DNA of 13,899 bases from Hirudo medicinalis (taxonomy: Eukaryota > Annelida > Clitellata > Hirudinida > Hirudinidae), in NCBI GenBank assembly GCA_011800805.1, contig MPNW01000667.1:23363-37261 (forward strand), written 5' to 3'. The translations under genes were made by a program, and so were the position numbers. Below are positions 1-8,500 of this stretch, piece after piece. Under the pieces are notes generated by a model, which was not told the origin of the DNA, ran no database searches, and saw only the letters and a list, made by a program, of their open reading frames with translations. Position 1 is the first letter of the stretch, and each line of letters starts with the position of its first letter.

Positions 1-481
1 TTGATACACGTATTTTGACTGGTGAAGCCGGTTTAAAGAAGCTAGTAAAGTTATAATTTTTACTAAATCATCGTCGTCGTCGTCGTCATCGTCATAGTCA
101 TCGTCGTCATCATCATCATCATCGTCATCGACATTATTTCCATGTTCGCTGAATGCCCAAGAGAATAGGTACGGTACTCCAGAAAATAGAACTGCTAATC
201 CAGCCAATAATTACTGCTTACGGATTCAGAAAACGATTGAAAATAAATATTCATTCCAATGTTATATCCGATAAAAAGTAACATTATTTATATTAATTTG
301 ATTTAAATGTAGGATTAACGTAAATTAATAATAATGCATGTTATTATTATTATTAATGACAGTAATAATAGAGAATAATACATAATGACGTCTGAATAAT
401 TATAATATCAACAACGACAACAACAATACAACAGTTGACATGTTGTTGCGAGTCACGTGACGACAACAAACCTGACCTGAC
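1..481. other. CBFB intron 3 (partial), with trinucleotide repeats
   Basis: No exon matching the rest of CBFB is visible on the minus strand. The stretch holds a (TCG/TCA)n tract at about 68-130, AT-rich unique sequence, and short ATT and CAA runs at about 340-435. Confidence 0.5.
68..130. repeat. (TCG/TCA)n imperfect trinucleotide repeat
   Basis: About 21 consecutive TCR triplets, switching between TCG and TCA, with one interruption (tag). On the minus strand it reads as GAT/GAC and would encode an Asp run if translated. I see no coding context for that. Confidence 0.9.
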
Positions 482-1408
482 CTTGGATTCGTCGGGTTCA
501 AAGGTCACAAATTTAATGCCACCAGTGTGAGAAGGAGAAGGAAGCAGGACTAATAAATTGATCCCAGTGGAAAGGAAGGCCTGGAAATGAAGGGATGGAT
601 GGATGGATGGATGGACGAATAGACGAATAAGTAAATCTATGAACGGAATGATAAGCAAATGGATGAATGAAGTTTTGAATGGATCGATAAGTGAATAAAT
701 GAATTGATAGGTGATTGGATGGATGGATGGATGGATGGGTGGAGGGATGAACTCACAACAGATATCTCTCCGCCATTCCTGCAGACCTCCATGAACTTGA
801 ACTGCCTCTCCAAGTGCTTCAACTCCCTGAAACTCGTCAGACTCACCTGAATAAATTTATCTGAATTAACTGGTAATATTCATTAAATTTATCTGAATTA
901 ACTGGTTATATTCATTAAATTTATCTGAATTAACTGGTTATATTCATTAAATTTATCTGAATTAACTGGTTATATTCATTAAATTTTAGATGTGTTTCAT
1001 TTCGTTCTTAATATTCGATATTTTCGAGAGAAACAAAGTACTATAGAAGCAGTTATAAAAAAAAACATTATTGTGTTGAATTAACACAAATTTAGACATA
1101 TTTGATCGATTAATCCCTGAAAAACATTAAGTATGATGATCCTTAAATTGTATTTATTAGGCAAATAATTCTTTCAAACAATTTCGAAAAATTGTGATAA
1201 ACATTTTGCGTTAATAAATATTCACATTCAGCGTTCAGTTGCCTTAATAATCCAAACTATTCAATTAATTCACAGTCATTAATTTCAATATTAATAAATA
1301 AGAAATTCAAAAAACAATTTTCACAAAAACCTCAGTTTCACGGCTGAGTTTTTTGAAAAGTTCATCAGTTCGAAACTTCGACTTTTGATTCTCAACGATG
1401 AACTGCAT
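482..1408 (-). CDS. CBFB: Core-binding factor subunit beta (CBFB) homologue, 5' three coding exons, partial
   Basis: CBF-beta binds the Runt domain of RUNX factors and raises their DNA affinity without touching DNA. Three minus-strand exons are seen: 1331-1408 (26 codons), 757-846 (30 codons) and 482-580 (33 codons), all phase 0. Exon 1 reads MQFIVENQKSKF, then TDELFKKLSRETE, against human MPRVVPDQRSKF and NEEFFRKLSRECE with identical length, which fixes the ATG at 1408. Exon 2 starts VSLTSFRELKHLERQ (human IKYTGFRDRPHEERQ) and ends CRNGGEISV (human CRDGRSEIAFV). Exon 3 starts AFLSTGINL (human AFVATGTNL) and ends FEPDESK. Donors are GAG|gttttt, GTT|gtgagt and AAG|gtcagg. The conserved KAPMILNGV and WKGWIDLQRLDG segment is absent from 1-481, so the gene should continue off the left edge. 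Exon 3 is divergent and shorter than the human segment. Family assignment is firm; exon 3 boundaries are less certain. Confidence 0.85.
593..738. repeat. Two (GGAT)n tetranucleotide tracts in CBFB intron 2
   Basis: Tracts lie at about 593-614 and 716-738, with degenerate GGAT/GAAT-like sequence between them. The intron 2 interval (581-756) is therefore almost entirely decayed tetranucleotide repeat, reading (ATCC)n on the transcribed strand. Confidence 0.9.
757..846 (-). other. CBFB: CBFB exon 2 with a dual 3'/5' splice-site junction
   Basis: The exon begins at the junction ttcag|GTGAGTCTG, where the acceptor AG is followed directly by a perfect donor hexamer GTGAGT. Homology requires these bases to be coding: V-S-L-T-S-F-R aligns with human I-K-Y-T-G-F-R. 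The exon ends in a good donor, GTT|gtgagt. An alternative acceptor 18 bases into the exon (gtttcag) would start in the wrong phase relative to exon 1. Confidence 0.75.
853..987. repeat. 32-bp minisatellite, about 4.2 copies
   Basis: A 32-base unit runs head to tail with starts at 853, 885, 917 and 949, plus a partial unit to 987. The only difference I see between full units is one substitution in the first (ggtaatatt for ggttatatt). It lies in CBFB intron 1 and abuts the exon 2 acceptor. On the minus strand every unit contains TTAATTCAG, a motif resembling a 3' splice site. Confidence 0.95.
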
Positions 1409-1462
1409 GAAGAGGAAGAGGAGGAGGAGGAGGAGGAAGAGGAGGAGGAGGAGGAAAAGAGG
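1409..1462. repeat. Polypurine (AGG/GAG)n tract; pyrimidine tract directly upstream of the CBFB ATG
   Basis: Nearly uninterrupted purines on the plus strand, mostly AGG and GAG triplets. On the coding strand this is a CTCCTCCTC-type pyrimidine tract ending immediately before the CBFB start codon (...CTCTTC|ATG). It would lie in the 5' UTR or be promoter-proximal. Its upstream reading frame is open but low-complexity (Leu/Phe runs) and is unlikely to be coding, because human CBFB starts at the matching Met. Confidence 0.85.
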
Positions 1463-1597
1463 ATCAAAAAATAACAAATGCACTCCGAAGTTGATTATCA
1501 ACAGTTTCTCTCCTCTTTTTTGGCGGCTTATTTGGGATCCAATTGCAGTTCTTCTCAAAATTGAGAGACGATTTTCAAGTTCAAATTAAATTCATTT

Positions 1598-1850
1598 CAG
1601 TTCATTGGCGGGTTGATCATCTCCGAGTAGATAAAAACATTCGAAATTGTTAGCATATTTATTACAATTAACGTAATTTATTATAAGTTATTCATGTATC
1701 GATGTAGTTAGTTAAGGTGTTTAATTGTAGATTCATAAATTATGTGCAAAAATGTGATCGATGCATTGAAAATTTGGCATATAAAGACTTCCACTTCCAA
1801 TGGAAAAAGTAAATCGCGCCGTTCATTGGCTGTCAGACTGACCAATAAGA
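1598..1850 (-). promoter_or_regulatory. Candidate CBFB promoter: CCAAT boxes with E2F-like motifs
   Basis: Upstream of the CBFB ATG, three CCAAT pentamers sit in GC-richer surroundings within AT-rich DNA. On the minus strand there are CCCGCCAAT (around 1604-1613) and CAGCCAAT (1825-1832); on the plus strand there is ACCAATAAG (1841-1849). A GGCGCGATTT-like sequence (about 1811-1821, minus) and the CCCGCC of the first box resemble E2F sites. NF-Y and E2F use is inferred from motifs only. No TATA box or initiator is decisive. Confidence 0.35.
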
Positions 1851-1942
1851 ACATTGCATCAAATGATTTCACAGAGTACCTGAGGTTTTAAATATAAATG
1901 TCATAAAAATGTTTTGAAATTCTTAAAATATAGTGCAATTTA

Positions 1943-1983
1943 CAACAACAACAGCAATAATAATAGTAATAATAATAATAATA
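1943..1983. repeat. (CAA)n/(AAT)n microsatellite
   Basis: A run of CAA triplets grades into AAT triplets. It is non-coding and intergenic. Confidence 0.9.
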
Positions 1984-1989
1984 TCGTAA

Positions 1990-4050
1990 TAATTCCAATA
2001 GTCTCTAAAAATATATTAAAGTTAAAATATAATCGCAAAAAGATTAATCGAATATCGAAAACACTCGGCCAAGCTGAACTCCTGGCACACGTGTTAAAGG
2101 TAACACAAGTTAGTAACTAACAACACAAGTTTCGCTTTTATTTTGGCTGAACGACTGAAGACCAAAAAAATGAGATCGGTCAAAAGGTTAACAATTGGGG
2201 TCAGGGCGAGCAGTTGTCATTGGTTTGAGTTGAAATCACCAGTAGATCCTTCAGGTTGAGTCTGACCGAATAACCATCGACCGTCGGAGTGGAAATATAA
2301 AATGAATTTGATGGAAATACAAAAAATATGGAAATCATTTCAATAAGTTCTGGGGTCACAAAGTTATGAAAAGCTAAAATGTGCGGCAAGACGCACCCAG
2401 AAGATTGCTTGCAATGTCTATTTTCTTCCGCTGTAATTTCGCAACAAATTCTTCAATCGCATCCTTGCAATTAAATTAGTACATTTTAACTTTTTGAAGA
2501 AAAATATTGTACTTTTCATATAATCCATATTACATAACAAATCCATAACTTGCAACAGTGATCCATCGTACATCAAATAAATATACATCATTCATTCCGC
2601 TAATAATAAGGTAGGATACCAAATGTGGACCAAAACCTTAGAGTTTTTTCGGGGTATCGACTTTAAACAGCGATGCTAGTGACTGTAACAACACCATGGA
2701 TGCTCTCCTCAAGATGTGACTGCTTGTGGTCACTCGCATCTATTTCCACCTCGTCTCTTATTTAGTCTGCTTCGCGAGCCTTTTGAGTGATCAATCAAAT
2801 TAGGATTCTAAATGAAATTAAATGAATAATTGGAAACAATTCCAAGCGTCATAATGACCTCATTCACAAGATGTGAATGGTAGCAAAACTGCTTCAATCT
2901 TAAGAAGAGCAGCAGCAGAGTTTCAAGACTCTTCCTTGCTTCTCCATTTGGAAACTTACTTTTCCGCAGAGCTTTTGACATCTTTTCTTCTCCTCGTGCT
3001 CACTCAACTCCTTCATTTTTTGCCCTGGAAAGTTGAAAGTTCAAATCAATCCCAGATGTTCAATTATTTGTTGCTTAATTTTCTGATAAAAGTACATTTC
3101 TTAAAAGAATACACACGTCTTTCATCCAAGAACTAACATTGTCGGATGGCGAGAGTTTTTAAAAACCTTGAGATAAATATATTATTTATATTGGAGATTA
3201 TTATATATTATTTATATTGGAGGTAAAGTAATAGATAATCAGAAATAATTAGAATAAGGACATTTTTAAAGCACTACAAACAGAGAGAATAAACATCGGA
3301 TCGTGATGTTATCATGGATTGGAGTAGCAGAGAAGTCTGCCTTCAATCTTCATCGTGTGACTTAAAAACAATGGGATGTTGAATATGACCACATAAGATG
3401 ATGTGATGCACCTCTTCACGAGGCTTTTCCTTTTCCTTTTCTTAGAACTGAATTTCCTTTTCCTTCCAACCCAACCTCTAAACTGACGATTTTGTGTTTG
3501 GTCAACACAACATCTGTGTTCAAGAAAAGGTTGGAGTTCTGAAAGTTAGAGGAAACAATAAAATAACATTAAATTTATTAAATTCGTTAAATTCAACATT
3601 AAATAATGGCGTTAAAACGTGCGACGAGAAGTGCAGAACTGGATAATAGATGCCATTTGACATTTTGATGCACGCAAGGATGCTAGCGAAATTGATTGAA
3701 CAAATTACTAATGTGCAGTCCAAAATGGAGACTTTTTTTCCATTGAGCAAACTGCTTGGTATTATTTGAGGATGATTCAGCATTACTCAGGCCGAAAATT
3801 TAAAAAAGACTTTCTTATCAGGTTAGGATATCAGATTAGTCATCAAAGTAATCTTTCCTGATTGGACCACGATGTAAGTGAACTTTCGAGACATCATTCG
3901 AGATTTATTCCTTATTTTTGGGACTCGCTGGGTTTCATAATATTACATGCAAGTTGGCTCAGATGCGAACGAAGATAAAAGCAACCCAGTTAACCCATAA
4001 GCAAGTCGTTACGCGTCGTGTTCGCAACCCAGCCTGCCAAGAAGCGCATC
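1990..4050. other. Intergenic stretch, no convincing gene
   Basis: AT-rich sequence without a recognisable protein match on either strand. Short open frames occur, for example 2201-2350 on the minus strand, but show no family resemblance. The only exon-like piece is the segment at 2965-3027, listed separately. Around 3416-3470 there is a CTTTTCC-rich pyrimidine patch. Confidence 0.5.
2965..3027 (-). other. Orphan exon-like segment, unknown gene
   Basis: On the minus strand, ttccag|GG opens a short exon-like segment ending GGAAAA|gtaagt, a perfect donor. One frame is open through it and is charged: KMKELSEHEEKKRCQ then KLCGK. No partner exon with matching phase was found on either side, and I do not recognise the peptide. 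It could be an exon of an unannotated gene, an untranslated upstream exon of CBFB, or chance. Confidence 0.2.
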
Positions 4051-4059
4051 TGGAAGAGG

Positions 4060-4200
4060 GCGCTATATAAATGGTTTTAAGCGACCCTGATGCTCAGCTG
4101 ATGCTGATTAGTTATGCAACGGACTTTAATCAAATAAATTAATAAATAAACCTGATGCTCACGTTTACGGCGCTATATAAATTTGCTTATTATTATTACA
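4060..4200 (+). mobile_element. Two SINE/LINE-like 3' tail fragments (GCGCTATATAAAT)
   Basis: The 13-base motif GCGCTATATAAAT occurs at 4060-4072 and 4170-4182. The second copy is followed by a TTATTATTATTA tail. CCTGATGCTCA also occurs twice (4086 and 4151). A GCGCTATATAAAT end with a simple-repeat tail is typical of the 3' ends of many animal SINEs and L2/CR1-type LINEs. No Pol III A or B box was established and the 5' part is unclear, so these are probably truncated copies. Confidence 0.45.
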
Positions 4201-4784
4201 AACCTGACCTTTTTTTTGCTTTTCCATTACCAAATCGACACAACACTTCTGGTGATATAAACGTTAGAGATGGGAGAGAACTCAAAACTTTTGGTTCTAG
4301 TTTGGTTCGGGTTCTTTGCAAAAATGGGTTTGATTCTGTTCGGGTTCTTGAAACAACATATTGTGAAATCCGGAATGAAATACAACAACACACTTTGCAA
4401 GAATAATGCATCATTTATTCTGAAATATTTCAAATATGCGTGTTACATTTTAGATTTCTTTTCTGTTCTTTAGAACTGGATTCGTGATCTTTCCCATTTA
4501 TAACATCCTCTATTCACGCTAATCGAATTTTAGCGCTTTTCGTTTTAGCGTGGTTCGTTTGAATCAAAATGCACCCAAATTAAATGCTCGAATATCCACG
4601 CATACAACCACAGCAACCTGCAGCAGACTCTCACGTCTGCCCTCAAGCGATCCCTGACAGGTCAGAATTTGGAGGCATGGCATCCACACCTATGACTTTC
4701 GACTTAACCCTTTGCTTGTGCCTCTACTTGTCAGATAAAAATAAAGTTATTTTCAAACATATTATTCAACATTTTCACACCTGC
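4201..4784. other. Intergenic stretch with a short internal repeat
   Basis: GTTCGGGTTCTT is repeated at 4305-4316 and 4339-4350 (34-bp spacing), with related sequence around both copies, suggesting decayed repetitive DNA. No gene is recognised on either strand. It may include distal YTHDC1 3' flanking sequence. Confidence 0.4.
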
Positions 4785-5039
4785 GAAGAACAATAAATTA
4801 TGTTCTTAGCCCGAGGGTCCCCTCAAATGAAATTAATAGGCGAATCTCCCTGACAACGATGAAAAGGCCAAAGTTCAGCCTTGCAATCAAAGAATATCAT
4901 CAGTATCTCCGNGAAGAACAATAAATTATGTTCTTAGCCCGAGGGTCCCCTCAAATGAAATTAATAGGCGAATCTCCCTGACAACGATGAAAAGGCCAAA
5001 GTTCAGCCTTGCAATCAAAGAATATCATCAGTATCTCCG
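4785..5039. repeat. Perfect 127-bp direct duplication around a single N: assembly join
   Basis: 4785-4911 and 4913-5039 read as identical, separated only by the N at 4912. Both run from gaagaacaataaatt to cagtatctccg. Perfect identity with a one-base placeholder between copies is what remains when two overlapping contig ends are abutted rather than merged. It lies downstream of the YTHDC1 stop codon and does not affect the coding sequence. Confidence 0.95.
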
Positions 5040-5580
5040 CTATTATCGGTAACAAGAACAAGCACGAATCGAATTCTTAAGGATCTGCAACAGAATCCCA
5101 TCGAACCGGAGACGCAAACAACTGGGCACATCCACAACAATCGTAAGTTGACACAAAAATTAGACAAAATAAAAATCGCATCCATACGGCGATCGCATGA
5201 CACCTCAACGGTCACATTACAGACATCGACAGACGGGACAGTAACACTTGTAACAGAGTGAAAGATATTCGTCAGGTTTACACTAAATGTTAATGTCAAT
5301 ATGAATTTACATCGTCAACATAATCATCGTCATCATCATCTGTTGGTGTGTCTCGAGTGCTTGTAATCACCATCCCTATACTTTCCCTCGTTGTAACTCC
5401 CTGACATTGCCGTCGAATAACCTGGAATGCCGTACTGTGAGGAAAGAATGAACCGACGTTAAAAGAATGCCGCAAATGCGTGCGCACCACTCGGATTCCA
5501 ATGTTGGAAAGGTGCAAAAAAAAAAACCATAAATGACAACACCATCCATTTGCAGCTCATGCAACCAAATAATCGACAAA
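5040..5580 (-). other. YTHDC1 3' UTR or downstream flank
   Basis: This follows the YTHDC1 stop on the minus strand and shows no recognisable coding sequence. I found no canonical AATAAA or ATTAAA on the minus strand between 5580 and about 4500, so the polyadenylation site is not placed. Confidence 0.4.
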
Positions 5581-8500
5581 TCAACAAACCACGCTGTGGG
5601 TCTCAGGTCTGACGGAATAGGGTGTTGAATAATTAATGAAAGGAGGAGGGTACGAAAGATGTGGGTCGTAGATGTAGGGAGGAGCCACATAGCCATAAGC
5701 TGATGCTGCTGGGGGCATGGTCTGAAAAGATTAATTATTATTATTCAATCATCTCAAGAATAAATTAAGAGTGCATTAACATACCCTGGAAAACTCCGAA
5801 GTGGTGATGGCAGGGGGAACGGGCGGTAGAACCCTAGTAAACTCCCTGACGTAGTCGCTGTATGACTAGAAAATTAAAATTAACAACCCATTTGTATTAA
5901 CCCCGTTAAAATTAATATCAGACGACATCCAACGCTTGATTTCATTAAATGCTCCAAAATGTCGCAAGACGTTCAACACATTCGCAGTCTTGGATGAGTG
6001 ATTTAAAATGAGAAATTGAAGACAAAAACAAAACAGCAGAATGTTGATATTCGTTATTGAAAAATAATAACATTCATGGGGCCAGAGACTGGGTGTGCTA
6101 ATAACAAGAGCAAGCTAACAAACACAAGAAATAATAAAATAACAAAAGTCATCACAAGAAATGCAAATACCCCGTTGAGCAGTGTCTCCCTTCGCACTCC
6201 GTACCTCACAGGGATTCTGCAATGGAAAAATTAAGTGCATTCAAAAACAGATCGGTAACGAAAGTAAAAAGTAGCCAGCTAAACATGGTCTTCAGAAAAA
6301 GGTAATTATGACAATTATTACTATTATTACAATTAACATGTTAATATAATACTTATAATTAACGTAATTATAATATAATAATTATAATTAAAAATAGCAG
6401 GGTTAAAAGTGCATCTAAATAAGAACCCGTCGCCTCTTCCCTTCTCCGACCTGTCTCTGTGTGCTGAAACGTACAAAAACAAAAAAGTGTCAAAGTGCAA
6501 TAAAAGCAACTGCAGGCTTTTAAGCCATCACAACTATAATCACAATCACTTGCTAGGACACCACATTCCTTCCGAGCACGATCGGAAAGTACAAAACCGA
6601 GATAGAAAGTACAACAAAACGCTCTGCAACGTGACATGTCGTTGACATTTTGGTGCGATGTTGTTATGGTGATAATGTCATGCTATGATGATGATGATGA
6701 TGATGTTGTTACGATGATGTCATGGTGATAATGTCACGATGTGTCGAGCAACTCACGATCGGTGGGAATCTTCCTCCTGGCATCTTCGTCCTTCTGGCCG
6801 CCAGCTCCCTGTTTATCTCTGCTGCTGTGAATATTAACGAAGGAAAGATATGAATCGGACAGCCTATCACGAGCCCCATCAACTCCTCTCCGTCGCAACA
6901 CGTACTCACCCACAGGGAGCACCAGGTGGGGGGTTGCGAGGAATGTGATTGGAGAATTCATTCATTAATTGCATTAAAAAGTCGTTAATCAATTGAACAT
7001 TTCCAAAAGGAATAATTCTAAGTAATAATTCTATCCCCCTGCGGTCAAAGCCGCACTTGCAGGCAACACCAACTGAGCCAATATTACGAGTATGTCACCG
7101 TACTAAAAATAAAATTTAACAACAATAACAACATGAACCCCTCCCCATTCCAAGTTTAGCTCTAACTGGAAGCGATCATGCAGGCTGCCTTGTCACTAGC
7201 GATCCAAGGTGTTAAGTGATCAAATCCCAGGTGGTGGAAGCCAACAATGCCGGTTTAAAGTTAAAATCAAAAAGCCAATCTAAATATAACGACTTAACAA
7301 AAAAACCAACAGTTGATGGGGTGGCCGCAGGGCACGACGTACCGGTGCGGCCGACCCCCCGAGTCGAAGTTCAAAAGGCCGGATCCGATCGATGTTTAGA
7401 GTTTCAATTTTCAATTGCAAACCATGTGTCCATAATTGATTGAATGAATTCAAATAACTTTCAAACAAATCAGTTAATTAAACAGTTTCACATTTCAAAA
7501 TTTTCAGATTGCATGGACTCTGAAACCACCGAAGAGAAGCACCTCGGGTCCTCCAATCGGGCGGGATTTTCCTGATCGTGGTTAAAGCCATCGACATCGT
7601 CTTAACCATGGCGACGTAATTTATCGACGAATCCCTTTGCAAGTGGCTCAATAATTTGTGACGTCGCAGTTCAGTGTCAAGAAGAACTTCAGACTTCAGA
7701 ATATCTGAAGGAGCTGATATCATCAACTGCAATCCTAGGACGCTGTTCCTCAAGACATCGTCGTCATCACCGATACCAACACTTTTGCAATCACTGTCCC
7801 AAGCACTAACGTTTCCACCAAAGATAGAAGATATAAATCAAGATGATGGCAGAAAATATGACGATAATAATAATAATAACAATAATAATAGTAATAATTA
7901 TGATCATAAAACATGGCCAACAGTTTTGTCCCAAGATGAACTAAGGGACCAAATTGTCCAATGTTGCACTTATCTGTCTCAGACCTAAACAAATAGTCTC
8001 TTTTAGTAGGGGAGTTGACACGAGCTTTTGCCAAAGAGCTTGGAGCAGAGTTAGGTACGTGTGAGGCAGGAAGTGCTGCTGACGAGGACGGTGGTTGACT
8101 CGCTTTCCTGAGCGCGTGCTTGGAAAGGGAAGCTATGCGGTGGAGGTCGATCTGCTCGTCTGCCGGAAACAACCGGCACAGGGTTTCGCCGACGGTCGGT
8201 TCGATCTCCTTGAAAAATTTAAACATTTGGTTGTTTAGCATCTCCTAATGAATTAATAACTGTAAGGCAGAAATATTAATTGGATAATAAATTGAATTCA
8301 TTATTTGTAGTGCTCCTCCTCAAGCATGCTTGTTGCAGTGCAAGCTGGGATGATGCAGTGTGATAGCTGCTTCTACTGTTGCATGCAGGAACACAACCAG
8401 CTAACCTGCACACCAATTTTACTGCTACAACTATTACTACTACTACTACTATTATTATTACTACTACTACTGCTACTACTACTAATAATAATAATAATAA

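Larger units (their letters stand above)
5581..6824 (-). other. YTHDC1: YTHDC1 exons 12-16: charged segment and Pro/Tyr-rich tail
   Basis: Exon 12 (22 full codons) encodes [18 protein letters not shown]. Exon 13 is a 37-nt microexon encoding [11 protein letters not shown]. Exon 14 encodes [15 protein letters not shown]. Exon 15 encodes SYSDYVREF and a Pro-rich stretch. Exon 16 encodes a tail rich in Pro and Tyr ([26 protein letters not shown]) ending at the TGA at 5581-5583. Exons 14 and 15 are fixed by clear homology; 12 and 13 are chosen because they restore phase and have strong acceptors (ttcacag and gtttcag). Confidence 0.8.

Noticed and set aside
467..486. AGGTCA-type nuclear-receptor direct repeat (AAGGTCAGGTCAGG on the minus strand)
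   Set aside because: It coincides with the CBFB exon 3 donor and its tandem GTCAG. The half-sites overlap, so receptor binding is unlikely.
853..987. CRISPR-like array
   Set aside because: The units are directly adjacent with no spacers, in a eukaryotic intron. It is a minisatellite.
1409..1558. Upstream extension of the CBFB frame beyond the ATG at 1408
   Set aside because: It is a Leu/Phe run made by the CTC repeat. Human CBFB starts at the residue matching the Met at 1408, with the same exon 1 length.
2201..2350. Minus-strand open frame after an accccag acceptor, ending in a TGA
   Set aside because: No recognisable family, no matching upstream exon and a poor pyrimidine tract. Best treated as chance.
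4785..5039. A biological tandem duplication or transposon target repeat
   Set aside because: Exact identity with one N at the boundary is better explained as an assembly join.
6757..6824. Reading YTHDC1 exon 12 in the frame giving [17 protein letters not shown]
   Set aside because: That frame ends in phase 0 and cannot join exon 14 (phase 2) or the microexon without breaking the conserved GVRR...SYSDYVREF frame.
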